Assembly: GCA_009859145.1 (NCBI GenBank)
Contig: VRVR01000017.1
Location: 1 to 61,085 of the forward strand
DNA: 61,085 nucleotides
Direction: 5' to 3'
DNA from: Andalucia godoyi
Lineage: Eukaryota > Discoba > Jakobea > Jakobida > Andaluciidae
The position numbers and the translations under genes were made by a program. Below the pieces are notes generated by a model. That model searched no databases and was not told the origin of the DNA. It saw nothing but the letters and a program-made list of their open reading frames with translations. This document shows positions 37,023 through 47,184 of this stretch, piece by piece. Positions within the stretch are counted from its first letter, which is position 1. The number at the start of each line of letters is the position of its first letter.

Positions 37023-39680
37023 TTACCGGTGGTGCTGAAGACGGCTTGTGGAACGCTTTGGCGAAGCTCCCGGAAACACCGGGTCCAATGGCTCAATGGC
37101 GACCGTCAAGCTTCCAGCGCCGGACGTCGTTGAAGTGACTTCGCAGTTGTTCGACATTGGATTTGCAGCATCCAGAGACGCCCGATAATACGAAAGGCGG
37201 GCGAGGAAGGTTCGGTAGTCCAGAGGAGTGTTGCGGTCACCATTGAACATAAACTCGATCACGGTATCGCGATCGCTGTCCAGAAGCTTGATACCAAGAC
37301 GCGCAAACGACTGCTCAAACTCGACGGCATCCACAAAGCCGTCGCGGTTACAGTCAAACTCGCGGTAAAGAGCCTCCGTGAAATGCGAACGACGGACAAA
37401 CAGAATCTCAGACATCTTGGACAAGATGCGGTTGATGATGGTTCGGGCGTTCTTTCCACGCTCCGCGTTGGACAGCACGAGGGCATACTCGTTCCAATCA
37501 ACGTCTCCGTGAGCAAAGGCGTCTTTGAGGTTGACCGTGACCATGATGTATGGCTGGAGCGCACCGACAAACTCATCAAACGTGATGATTCCGTCGCCAT
37601 TTGCATCAAAGCGGCGCACAAGCTTCACAAGGCACAGATCGGTGATTCGGAAGTCGAATCGCTTCAACCAATTTTCAAATTCGTCGACGGTGATCAGAGC
37701 ATCTTTGTCGGCGTCCATAGAGCGGAACGCCGTACGCAAATCGCGGTTTGCTTGCAAGAGCTTCGTCGCAACTTGTCCATGAACAACTTCGGGATCCTCC
37801 TCCAAACGTCCATTCCACGAAGTAGCCGTCATTCCTCCAGCGGAGTTCAGCATCTGCAGGTAATTCTTGGAGTATTCGTCCATGCAGAGTACGTCGAATG
37901 CCTGCGAGTACAAGACAATTCGACTGCCGGGAACGATGTCGCGGTAGGATGCAATCTCGGGAACCTTGGATCGCTTGAGGAACGTTCCCCCAAGACGGCC
38001 GGAGTTGCGCTGACGCTGCTCCACAACTTGGATCGAATCATCAGCAAGGTAGTAGTGCAGAACAAACAAGCGCTCTTCGTCGTCGTCCTCAACATACGTT
38101 GGAACCAGACGCAACTCAAATCGCAGAATCTTGCCGTCGTTGTCCAAAAGCTTGCCAATGTCAACACGAGGCGGCTTCGGAACAAGGCGCAGCACGTTTC
38201 CAAGCGAATCTGCTTCGGAGCCAAAGTTGTTATGCGGAGGCACTTCCCGCGAGAAAGTCTTTGCCGGGTGCGACGCGCCGAGGAAACGAGAAACGAGCTC
38301 CACAGAATCCTCGTCCGAGTAGGAAACCCACAATCCCTTCTCAGACATGTACCGGCGAGTGAAAGCATCACAGTCAAGAACCACGAGATTGCGGCCATAC
38401 ACGTCGATTGACTTTCCTGGATAGAAGTCCTCGGGGGTGATAAACTCGTTCTCGGTTCGTCGCGCCATGGAAGACAGCCCTGCAAACTTCTTGGGCAAGC
38501 GGCCACGCTTCGCAAGCGTTGCCAGCGGTTCTCTCTTTGCATGGGTCTTTCCAACGAACGCCTCAGGTCCCGGCGTAGTAATCACCTGGCACGTGTTGTC
38601 TGCCAAGAAGTACAAGACAATGAAATACTGGATGCGGCCAAACATCTCGGTGCGGTTGTCCCACGCGGCAAGAAACTTGAGCACCTTTCCGTCATTGGCA
38701 AGGAAATTTTTCAGCGAGTCTTCGGCGCCAAGAAGGTGCGATGGAAATCCGAGCGCACCTTCTGCGAATCGCTTAAAGTCATCGTATTTGTATCCTGGAA
38801 TGTTGCGTCCGGTCTCATGTGCATTGTCATCAGCCTTGCGCTTCTGCAGGTACGGGTCCTCAGGCGGCTGCGTATCCGCGGGAACGGAAAAGCCGCAGAC
38901 CTGGGTCAGATACTCGCGAGTCGACTGCGCTACAGCATACACAGTGTATCGAACACCGTACAAATCGACGGAGCTTCCAATGTTGAGCTTCTCCGGGGTG
39001 AGAACCTCCACATTCTGGGAGGGCTTGTGCCTCTTCAAAAAAGCACCTGCGGAGATTCCAGAGTTCTTATCGCGTCGCTCCAGCAACTCAACGGACCCGT
39101 CATTGAGATACAAATTCAGTTTGAAGTTGCGAATGCGATGTGTTTCATTCTCTGTAGGGTTGCCCTCGTGCACACGCTCAACTGTGTACACTAGGAACGA
39201 CAGGAAATTCTCACCGGCCGCATTCACGATTGTGGAGGAGGACATTGCAGACAGGTTGGACGGTGCCGGAGAAACACTGGACGAAACACCGCGGGATGCC
39301 GACTGCCCAATGACCGAGGACGACAACAACGGAGTCTTGGTTCGATCAATCTGATGCGAGAGGCTGCTGTTCTGGTTGTGGTTGTGGTTGTGATTTCCCG
39401 ATAAGCCGGGTGTCGGAATGGACCGCGAACCTAACGCACTTTGCGCGCGGGGGGCTTCGTTGATGTTGAGCAAGCCGTCTTGCGTCCGCGACAAGGTAGT
39501 CTTGCGTCCGTGATGCAACTTACGCGGATCCGAGTACGTGAATCCAGGAAGGAAAGGCAGGTCTGCGCCGGCCGGATTATAGAAGGCGGCGACGGACCCA
39601 GGTCGGCCAGCGTCCACAGAGTCCGGAGACGTGGATCTGCCGTATGACGGAGTCGTAGACCCCTGGAACAGATGCGACAT
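37023..39680 (-). CDS. EFHC-type ciliary protein (three DM10 domains plus EF-hands)
   Basis: Protein of 885 residues. After a disordered start with the EFHC-like LPFLPGFTYSDP come three DM10 domains, at about 155-265, 335-450 and 495-605. Each opens like 'LRF...' and carries a 'YFLADDSI.V.E...NSG...GG.FLKR' core. The C-terminus has EF-hand loops DADKDALITVDEF, DANGDGIITFDEF and DCNRDGFVDAVEF, plus a degenerate one near the end. EFHC1/2 (Rib72/RIB family) are proteins inside the doublet microtubules of motile cilia. This is the strongest evidence that the organism builds an axoneme. The family usually has one or two EF-hands; here there are three clear ones. No introns. Confidence 0.92.
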   Translation of the reverse strand: MSHLFQGSTTPSYGRSTSPDSVDAGRPGSVAAFYNPAGADLPFLPGFTYSDPRKLHHGRKTTLSRTQDGLLNINEAPRAQSALGSRSIPTPGLSGNHNHNHNQNSSLSHQIDRTKTPLLSSSVIGQSASRGVSSSVSPAPSNLSAMSSSTIVNAAGENFLSFLVYTVERVHEGNPTENETHRIRNFKLNLYLNDGSVELLERRDKNSGISAGAFLKRHKPSQNVEVLTPEKLNIGSSVDLYGVRYTVYAVAQSTREYLTQVCGFSVPADTQPPEDPYLQKRKADDNAHETGRNIPGYKYDDFKRFAEGALGFPSHLLGAEDSLKNFLANDGKVLKFLAAWDNRTEMFGRIQYFIVLYFLADNTCQVITTPGPEAFVGKTHAKREPLATLAKRGRLPKKFAGLSSMARRTENEFITPEDFYPGKSIDVYGRNLVVLDCDAFTRRYMSEKGLWVSYSDEDSVELVSRFLGASHPAKTFSREVPPHNNFGSEADSLGNVLRLVPKPPRVDIGKLLDNDGKILRFELRLVPTYVEDDDEERLFVLHYYLADDSIQVVEQRQRNSGRLGGTFLKRSKVPEIASYRDIVPGSRIVLYSQAFDVLCMDEYSKNYLQMLNSAGGMTATSWNGRLEEDPEVVHGQVATKLLQANRDLRTAFRSMDADKDALITVDEFENWLKRFDFRITDLCLVKLVRRFDANGDGIITFDEFVGALQPYIMVTVNLKDAFAHGDVDWNEYALVLSNAERGKNARTIINRILSKMSEILFVRRSHFTEALYREFDCNRDGFVDAVEFEQSFARLGIKLLDSDRDTVIEFMFNGDRNTPLDYRTFLARLSYYRASLDAANPMSNNCEVTSTTSGAGSLTVAIEPLDPVFPGASPKRSTSRLQHHR

Positions 39681-40182
39681 TGATGAAAATCAGAAAAAGA
39701 CCGACAGGCAGATAGAAAAGAGACTGGGAGGTGTGCTCAGCAGGGAAACGAAAGAAGACCGAAGAAGAGAAGGAAAAAAGGAAAATACAGCGTTTTCAAG
39801 AAGAAGAAGAAAAGTACGAGAAAAAAAACTGCAGGATGATGCGTAGTAACAGAAAGAAGAGGAAGGAAGAGGATCGAACGGATGGAAACCGAAGAAACTG
39901 ATTTGGAGACGTTGGCAACGTTTTTTTTTCCTCCGTCTTTGACGCTCATGCCGCTCTTTCACTTGCATCTGCTAGCACGACCTGCCATCACAACCCGTCT
40001 CGACACATTGTAACAACGTGGTGCAAGCAGATGCCAGTTGCAGCTTCCAAGTAGGGGCGTGCACGGCAGTCGTAAAAAAATCAATAATACAAAAAAAAAC
40101 GCAACGCAACACGCGGACGCCGCGCCGATGTCGGAAAAACCCATACAGCACCGCGCATGCATGATCAGCACCTTGGACGTCG
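39681..40182. promoter_or_regulatory. divergent intergenic region
   Basis: Purine-rich spacer (GAAGAAG repeats near 39795-39815) between the EFHC-like gene (minus) and the ERMARD-like gene (plus). Both promoters should lie here. No gene is seen. Confidence 0.35.
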
Positions 40183-42372
40183 ATGCAGGACGCAGATGCA
40201 CAATGCGTTCTCGGATACGGTGGCACGGTTTGTGTACCTGAATCCTGCCCAGTGGACGCCGTTGGTGTTTCGGCATCACTGCGAGGAAGCACTGGTGGTG
40301 TGGAAGATGCGAATGTGTATGCAGCCTTTCTGTTTTGTCATTCTGCATGCATCGTTGACAACGCATTTGATTCTTACGTGATTCTGTCGTTGGCTTCCAT
40401 GCGTACTGCTATTGCAGCGCAAATCCTAATGAGTTCGGAATCGGATGATGATGAAAAGATGAAGCAAGCTACGGAGTGCATCCATTCCTTTGCATTCCAC
40501 GAGTCTGCGATTCAATTCATGTGCTCCATCGGTAGTGATGCGTTGGTTGCGTTTCTGCATCCTCATCACCACAGGGTATGTACTTCCACTGCGTGTGTAT
40601 TGCGTTGAGCATCTTGCTTTGGTGTGGTTTTTCTGATGATGCGGTGGACAATTTGGTTGTTAATATATATACATGTATATACGTGTGTGTGGGGGGGTTG
40701 TGCGTATGTGGATCAGGTATTCGCGACAATGCTCGAACAGCATGCAGCTTCTGTCGTTTTGTCATATGACTTGTGCCTGGTGTTATTTCCCATTCTTGAG
40801 CGGTTTCTTGGAGACTTGCTACGCACGCTGCGTCGAGGCAGCGGCCCGTACCCGCGACTGCTTCGGGACATGCTTCTCGACAATGATCTAGCGGGCCTTC
40901 TTGGGCCCGAGCTTATCGTGCTTCTTCGCGCATTCATGGGCCATCCAGCTGCAGTGAATCTGCGGAATGTGCTGTGGCATGGATTCTGCTCCGAGAATGG
41001 AGTCCCTGAAATGTACGGGTCATTGACGGTCCTGTGCTTCCTGCTTGTGGCGCGTCAGTGCGAGAAACTTGGTCGCGTCACGATCCGTGAACTGAGAGTG
41101 GTGCCACAGATATTGGACTCTCACTTTTCCACGTCCCTTGCAGACCCGATGTTCCGTCAGTCGTGTGCTGCGTATCTGAGATCTGCGTCCCCCGTGCAAT
41201 GGAACGGCATGCGCATTCTTGAAGTGGAGGAGTGCAATCGGCTGTGTGATATGCTGCATGCTGCCGATGACCGGGGCACGAAGAAGCCGTCGGATGTCTC
41301 CTTCCTTTTGTCGTTGTTTGAACAAGTGCTTCGCCGAGTTTTTGTCCCTCTGCACAACCTGGACTCGTCGCTGCTCGTTGCACAGTCCAATTCTCTGTAT
41401 CTCACTCTGGAAGATCTGCTTGGAGTGGCCCTCCAGGAAAACACGAATGTTCTTGTCGCCAAGTGTGGGTTCTCGTGGGCTTCCTTGTGCGGAGATATCT
41501 TCGCATACGAGGATGGTGTTCGGCTGCGTGATTTGGTGGGACATGGGGAATGCGCAGCAGATGCGGTGCCACGCACCTTGCAATTCGCCGTCATCTGGCT
41601 CTTGATCCATGTAATGAAAACGGTTTCCTCGCCCAGCACCCCAGTCTGTCACAAACATGCATCCATCCCTCCCTACAGCACCCGGTTCCATCCGGTGGCG
41701 GTAGCAGAAGACCGCGTGAAGGATTGCCTGGTGCTTGTGGACGCATTTTCATCCAAAGTGAGCATGTTCACGAACTCCGTGTCGATGCGAGACGTGTATG
41801 CATCGGCTGCGGGTCACAAGAACCTGGTGTACCGCGACGGGACTGCAGCGTTTGGCGAGATCGCGGAAGCCGAGGAGTGGTCTGTCTACCTCGAGGCTCG
41901 CCGGAATGTGCTAACGGCTGGTCTTGATCGACTGCAGAGCTTTGGCACTCCGCTGCTGGATCCCAGCGTAGAAGGTCTTCGTCGACAGTCTTCCAAAACC
42001 TGGATTCGGCTTGCAACCATCTGTAGGTATGCTTGCGTGGAGCTTTCAAGTGCTTTGCGGTGGATCATGGATCGGTTTGACGGCCTCGTCAATCTGTTCA
42101 CAGAGCGCAAGGCACGCACAGCACATCGACGGTCTATTTGTGTGTACTGCTCTAGTGCACAGCTTCTTTGCATGTCTCTCCGGCTTGTGCTTCAATGTTT
42201 GAGGACATGCTCCATCATGGATTCGATCGATGCTGAGTCCGTCGAGAACCAAGTGCTGAGGCCCGTGCAGCAGCTTCGATCCTTGCTGGATTCCGTCGGC
42301 ATTGGAGGGTGCTGGAGGACCTTGATCGACCCTTCCTCGCGCTTCTTTCTCAACGCCCATAATATCCGGTAA
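40183..42372 (+). CDS. ERMARD-like DUF4209 protein
   Basis: Two exons: 40183-40575 and 40717-42372, with a 141-base intron (GTATGT...CAG) in phase 0, giving about 682 residues. Just after the splice come an acidic/hydrophobic block (LCLVLFPILERFLGDLLRTL) and the DUF4209 core: LLRDMLLDNDLAGLLGPELIVLLRAFMGHPAAVNLRNVLWHGF. In animals the DUF4209 protein ERMARD is an ER-associated membrane protein of unclear activity. The N-terminal exon is less certain: a competing frame at 40157-40310 (FSDTVARFVYLNPAQW...) looks equally protein-like, so a one-base frame break near 40300 is possible. The start at 40183 is provisional. Confidence 0.75.
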
Positions 42373-42488
42373 AAAAGACTTTTTAACCGGTTTTTTTCTG
42401 TTTGTTTGTTTGTTTGTTTTTGGAAGAGTACGCGACCAAGCCTTGAGAAGGCGTGCGGGAACATCCCACCAGAAATTGAAGAACACGG

Positions 42489-42818
42489 CGCGCCTACATT
42501 GCGCACTAACCACGGATAATCATCGCTGATCACCCATAATCAATGTTGCAGTCCAACAACATGCATAGCATGATTGGGAAGGGGGGTAGGCCCCAACACG
42601 CCCTTCGGCATGAGAGACGTTCCTAAGATAGATGTAGATGTTGCGCGCGCCGTTCCAATCGCGGTCGAGCGTGCATTTGCACGATGGGCAACAAAACACA
42701 CCTTGTTTCCCACACAACTTGCGACGCATTTCCCCCCGCAACGGCCGCACGTTTTAGACGATTGATAATCGTAGGGTCGATTGTCATGCAACACTGCAAT
42801 AGCACCAGCTAGAGCCAA
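42489..42818 (-). pseudogene. decayed C-terminal part of a Fanzor/TnpB-like nuclease
   Basis: The minus strand reads PYDYQSSKTCGRCG (first half of the TnpB zinc finger, preceded by the usual S-S-K-T). A frame change follows at or near a G6 run (about 42735-42740). Then comes KLCGKQGVFCCPSCKCTLDRDWNGARNIY...LRN: the second CxxC and the RuvC-III DRDxNGARNI motif (42637-42666). This is the end of TnpB and its eukaryotic relatives, Fanzors, RNA-guided DNA nucleases spread by mobile elements. RuvC-I/II and the N-terminus are gone. The frame break and missing domains make it a pseudogene. About 70 bases at its downstream end are shared with 34.8 kb. Confidence 0.85.
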
Positions 42819-42946
42819 TTAGTATTGATACAGTGTATCGGTGGCGGTGTTGTGCCCCATACTCGAACTCCCTTCTCCGTCACAAAAGGAAATCTCCCGA
42901 CGTTTTCTTTTCTGAAAACGATTCCTTTGGTGGCCGAAGCCCAGGA

Positions 42947-43498
42947 ATGTACTCTAGATCTTCGATCCGACGAATTTGTGCAACAGCAGTTTCGTCAGCA
43001 AGCTTCAGCAGCAGACCTGCTCCTTCCACCACCACCATTGCCACCAGCACTGTTTTTCTAGTTGTAAAGCGAGCGATGAGTTCGGCCACACCCAATGCCA
43101 CAGTCCCCGAGAAAGTCCGGATTGATGAAGAAGAGCTGAAAAAACGTATTCCCAACGACGCATTCATCGTGCTGCGACGAAAGGGGACGGAAAGGGCCTA
43201 CAGTGGCAAGTTTTACCAGGAGAAGTCCACGGGGATGTACAAGTGCGCAGCGTGTTCGAACCCGTTGTTCACGTCCGACACAAAGTTTGATTCGCACTGC
43301 GGCTGGCCTGCTTTCTACGACGCCATCAAGGGAAGCGTGGACTTCCATGAAGATGTGTCGCACGGAATGAAGCGCGTCGAGGTCACTTGCGCAAAGTGCG
43401 ACTCGCATCTCGGACATGTCTTTGACGACGGATTCGGAACCCCGACTGGTCAGCGATTCTGCATCAATTCCGTTTGCTTGGATTTCGACAAGAAGTAA
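42947..43498 (+). CDS. MSRB: peptide methionine-R-sulfoxide reductase B, organelle-targeted
   Basis: Protein of 183 residues. It begins with a presequence-like MYSRSSIRRICATAVSSASFSSRPAP (basic, Ser/Ala-rich), suggesting mitochondrial import. The SelR domain follows, about 60-180. Zinc ligands C100/C103 and C148/C151, the resolving Cys C118 in SHCGWPAF and the catalytic Cys C172 in RFCINS are all present. It reduces methionine-R-sulfoxide in proteins with thioredoxin. An extra Cys (C177) sits five residues after the catalytic one, where most MsrB have Ser or Ala. A second start at the Met before SSATPNATV would give a cytosolic form. The first upstream codon of the open frame is GTG, so it was not used. 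Confidence 0.92.
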   Translation: MYSRSSIRRICATAVSSASFSSRPAPSTTTIATSTVFLVVKRAMSSATPNATVPEKVRIDEEELKKRIPNDAFIVLRRKGTERAYSGKFYQEKSTGMYKCAACSNPLFTSDTKFDSHCGWPAFYDAIKGSVDFHEDVSHGMKRVEVTCAKCDSHLGHVFDDGFGTPTGQRFCINSVCLDFDKK

Positions 43499-43873
43499 GA
43501 TTTTTTGTTAACAAACCAACATCCTCTCTCTCTCCATCTCCCTCTCTCCCTCCCACCTCCAGCCGCGTGTTCATTATAAAAATACGGCATTCATCTCTCT
43601 GCATGGAAATCGAACTGCAGTCTGCATCCACAACACTCGCGCGGTTGTAAAAACAAATGCAAAGCACCCACAGACGTCATCACCAGACATTGCGGCAATC
43701 GAGTAAGGAACGAATCTATCGAGAAGACCAAGGAAAATCGTACTTTTTGCCTTTTGTCTTTTGCCTTTGCCTTTTGCCTTTTGAGCTTTGAGCTTTGAGT
43801 TTCGTTTTGTTTGCTTCGGTTAGGTTTTACGCTATATTGTTATCCGCTCCAAAGTTTGCCTGATTTGGAAAGA
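43499..43873. other. intergenic, pyrimidine-rich
   Basis: Spacer between two plus-strand genes with CT-rich sequence near 43522-43560 and repeated TTTGCCTTTTGCC units at about 43740-43800. No gene is seen. Confidence 0.35.
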
Positions 43874-44968
43874 ATGTCCCAATATCCACCTCCGTATCCA
43901 GCTGTGCCGCCGCACCAGCAGTCGCAGCAACCGCAGAACCAGAACCAGAACCAGAACCAGTATGCAGCGCGGCCACAGCAGCCGCCTCCTGCTGCGCATC
44001 CCATGCATCCGCAAATCCAAGCACCGAGCTCCAACCCGTACGTATACGCTGGGTATCCGCAGCCTGGGACTCCGCAGCCAGTGCAGCCGAGTGCTTATCC
44101 ATATCCTTATCCGGGACTGTCTACAAACCCTGGTGCGGGACCGCAGAACCCTGCGCTACCAACGACTTCCACCATCGCATCTCCACCGACAGCATCCACG
44201 GATTCCTCTTCCTCGTCTACTTCTAATGTTACTCCCACTGCCACTACGGCTAACAGCAGTGGTGCTGCTGCTACTTCGGCAGGCTCTGGAACTTCGGGTG
44301 CGGTGCTTTCACCGGCTGAACAGGAGGCTCGAGATGCGGCATTGGCAGCAGACTTGCAGCGGCAGTTTGACTTGGAAGAAGCACAGGCACAGGCCCGGCG
44401 GCAGTCACAGTCGCAGCTAGCAGTTCCTTTTCCGAATTCTGGCCAGGGCCAGCCGCAGAGTGTCGGCGCACCGTCTGGGGCTCCGATTCCTGTACCAGTC
44501 CCAGCTCCAGCGGGAATTCCGCAGTCGGCTCCGGGAATCAACTTGCAGAACCCGATGGCACATGGTGGAAAGATAGCCTTCCAGAACTTCTATCCCCAAG
44601 CGTTTGGGCGGAATGTGTTTGAGCCGATTGAGTCTGTGATGGAACGTTTGAATGCGTGGATTGCTGTGAGTAATGTGTCTGTGGTGTCGATGGAGACCTT
44701 GGTTGTGCCGGCAAACCCCGTGGCAAATGTGCCGTTCTGGGTGCCAACAGGTGGAGCAGGGGTTGGCATTGGAGGGCCGTGGTATCAGGTGTTTCGCGTG
44801 TGGTACCGATCTCCCATCGGTACACCGATTGTATCCCAACCGCCAGCTCTCCAAGGGCCACCAGCGCCGCACGGCACCATCGAACACCAGCCGACCGCTA
44901 GCGGTGGTGGTGCACAGCCTCAGCCGCCACAAGCATCACCGTATGGCGGAGGTTCACCGTATGCGTGA
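43874..44968 (+). CDS. Pro/Gln/Ser-rich protein with a small conserved C-terminal core
   Basis: Protein of 364 residues starting at the ATG at 43874 (MSQYPPPYPAVPPHQQ). The first 130 residues are Pro/Gln/Asn/Tyr-rich, with (Asn-Gln)n from CAGAAC repeats. Residues 130-165 are Ser/Thr/Ala-rich. A short helix follows (AEQEARDAALAADLQRQFDLEEAQAQARRQ). Near 230-320 lies the only globular-looking part: FEPIESVMERLNAWIAVSNVSVVSMETLVVPANP...WYQVFRVWYR. I do not recognise this core. Pro/Gln-rich leaders with YPxP repeats occur in trafficking and nuclear adaptors. Function unknown. Confidence 0.65.
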   Translation: MSQYPPPYPAVPPHQQSQQPQNQNQNQNQYAARPQQPPPAAHPMHPQIQAPSSNPYVYAGYPQPGTPQPVQPSAYPYPYPGLSTNPGAGPQNPALPTTSTIASPPTASTDSSSSSTSNVTPTATTANSSGAAATSAGSGTSGAVLSPAEQEARDAALAADLQRQFDLEEAQAQARRQSQSQLAVPFPNSGQGQPQSVGAPSGAPIPVPVPAPAGIPQSAPGINLQNPMAHGGKIAFQNFYPQAFGRNVFEPIESVMERLNAWIAVSNVSVVSMETLVVPANPVANVPFWVPTGGAGVGIGGPWYQVFRVWYRSPIGTPIVSQPPALQGPPAPHGTIEHQPTASGGGAQPQPPQASPYGGGSPYA

Positions 44969-45241
44969 TGATTCTTAACAATAAAAAAACAAAACAAAAA
45001 ATCCATTCGGTGTTTTTTAATTATTATTTCCCCCCTTCTTTTTCTTTTTTCTTTCTTCTTGTCGATGATCGTTCAGGAAGGTAAACAAGAGATAAAATCA
45101 AGAGTATGGGTATCAGAGGAGGAACCGGAAATGCACGTTGGACATTTACTGTGGTATTGTTTCTAGGAGAGTTGGTGAGTAAAAGAGAGAGAGAGAAAAA
45201 TTCACGATACGGTAGCAAGGATACTATGCAATGCAAGTCAG

Positions 45242-46738
45242 CTAGCGCTTGGATGGTTTTTGTTCAGGGATGATTTCCAGTTCGTAAGGACCCATGATGA
45301 TGAGTTCCTCGCCTTCTCCGTCTGGGAGAACGGTGAATGTCTGATACGGATCGACTTGCCACTTGTACAATCTCTCTGTGATTGCAACGACAGTGACAAG
45401 GTCTTCCTGCTCTGTAAAGGACGCCTTTGCTCTGGAACCTATTCTCCAGGCCATGCCCATGCGTCGACGATACGTTTCGGCATCCACCACATAGTCTGGG
45501 ACAGATGAATCATGGCGAGCAAGCGACATGATGAGCGGTTTCCCGTGCATTTTGATTTCTGGGAAAATGAAGTCCGTCATTCGAGGATGCGTGCGACCGT
45601 GTCCTAAGCAAATGGCTTCATGCGCCGGCTCCAGAGATCGACACAAATACTCGATCACTCCGCAGGTCACATCCTGGCTCACGGTTGCGTTCAGAAACTC
45701 GATGAGTCCGGAGCGCAAAACAATGACATGTTGCTGTGCTTGGAACTTGCGGCTTCCATCCTCGAGTGGGATGAGGTCAATGCTGAAGGAATTGGACCGA
45801 TCTCTGTCATTCTGTACATTTTCCGGATCTCTCTCTTCTGACGAGCGCGGGGAGGAAGACGCGAGCGAAGATGCCGACGAAATCGTAGCCGAGCGCGGCC
45901 GCTTGGGCGATGGTGGCTTGATATCGGCCCCATTCGAGACCCCTTCAGTAGGCCGTTTGCGGGCGGTATGGGCCTTTTCAGCCGCGTCTCCATCGTCGGG
46001 AACCAGTAATTCCAAGCTCGGTAAGTCCGGCTCCGTGTCGTGAAGCGGTTGCTGTGGTTGTGGTTGTGGTTGCGATTGTGGTTGCGATTGTGGTTGCGAT
46101 TGTGGTTGTGGTTGCGGTTGTGGTTGTAGCCGCTGCGCAGAATGATGCGTGACAACATGACGAACGCCGTCAGTTGACCCGTCGGACTCGTCATACCGTC
46201 TTCCGCCAGGCATGTCCTTTGCAATTACGCGAGACAGGTCTGCCATCACAGGATCCTGCTTCCTGGGCGACACCTGCGGGACATGGGAAACCCCCGGTCT
46301 TGGCGGCGTCGTCGTCTGTGGATAATGGCCATGCTTGCTCGGCGACTCGTGCGCCAAGTTCTGCACAGCGGAAAACGCGGAATTTCCGGCAGCACTATTG
46401 CTCATCACAGGCGTGCCCATGCGATGGAACTGAGAAGCAAAAGTCATAATCTCTCGCCGAAACGAATCCAAAGCTTTGCGACAAACGCCAAGTGCAGACT
46501 CGACTGCAGAAGACGACTTTGAAACCGCTGATAACACTGATGATGAGGATGACGACGAGGACGACGATGACGACAATGACGACGATGACGACGATGACGA
46601 TGAAGACGTATTTGAAGCTTCTTGGAGCTTACTGAGCATCTCAAAACAAGATTCTGCGGTTTGCTGGAAGGTCTGCGCAAGATGCAACAACTTTTGCTCT
46701 GCAGAAAAGGACGAATTTCTAGAAACCAAAAGATCCAT
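45242..46738 (-). CDS. Ser/Gln-rich hypothetical protein, probably nuclear
   Basis: Protein of 498 residues from the ATG at 46738. A short helical start (MDLLVSRNSSFSAEQKLLHLAQTFQQTAESCFEMLSKL) is followed by a run of about 25 Ser, (Gln-Pro)n/(Gln-Ser)n near 200-225 and KRPRS-type basic patches that could be nuclear signals. The last 170 residues look folded: QQHVIVLRSGLIEFLNATVSQDVTCGVIEYLCRSLEPAH... to the C-terminal YKWQVDPYQTFTVLPDGEGEELIIMGPYELEI. I do not recognise it. Upstream in-frame sequence to 47182 lacks this character and is treated as UTR. Confidence 0.6.
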   Translation of the reverse strand: MDLLVSRNSSFSAEQKLLHLAQTFQQTAESCFEMLSKLQEASNTSSSSSSSSSSLSSSSSSSSSSSSVLSAVSKSSSAVESALGVCRKALDSFRREIMTFASQFHRMGTPVMSNSAAGNSAFSAVQNLAHESPSKHGHYPQTTTPPRPGVSHVPQVSPRKQDPVMADLSRVIAKDMPGGRRYDESDGSTDGVRHVVTHHSAQRLQPQPQPQPQSQPQSQPQSQPQPQPQQPLHDTEPDLPSLELLVPDDGDAAEKAHTARKRPTEGVSNGADIKPPSPKRPRSATISSASSLASSSPRSSEERDPENVQNDRDRSNSFSIDLIPLEDGSRKFQAQQHVIVLRSGLIEFLNATVSQDVTCGVIEYLCRSLEPAHEAICLGHGRTHPRMTDFIFPEIKMHGKPLIMSLARHDSSVPDYVVDAETYRRRMGMAWRIGSRAKASFTEQEDLVTVVAITERLYKWQVDPYQTFTVLPDGEGEELIIMGPYELEIIPEQKPSKR

Positions 46739-47184
46739 ACAAGACGTCAAAAAGGCCGTGGGGCGCTCGGAACGGGGCGGATCAGGCCGAAGCAAACAGA
46801 AGCAGAAAAAAAAAATTATACTGTGTTGTGCACGAAGAAGAACAAACAGAAACGTGGAGAAAAACGAATTGTATATTATAAAGGAGAGAACAGATGGATT
46901 GGATTTGGCGCCAAATCGGACAAATGAACAAAAGGTGCCAGAATGACCCGATGACGTCTTGTCATTCAAGTTTAAGAGGAAGGGGGGGGCGTATCTATCT
47001 AGATGTGCTTGGGGAGCTGCATCACGCACACAAACATAGAGCATCGTGCATTGGGTATCGGGAATTATGGACACGTGCCTGACAGATGGAGTGCCTCCAA
47101 TCGGGAAGCGGTAATTTACATTCTGGAGGAAGAAAAACAATTGAAGGATGGAAGTGATGGAGACTCGCGCGAACGAACGCACGG
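46739..47184. other. intergenic between two minus-strand genes
   Basis: Spacer between the 3' end of the cyclase gene and the start of the Ser/Gln-rich gene. Open frames run through it on both strands but give no recognisable protein. Confidence 0.35.

Noticed and set aside
38437-39354. Plus-strand frame of 305 codons
   Set aside because: Antisense shadow of the EFHC-like gene, whose own frame has clear DM10 and EF-hand domains.
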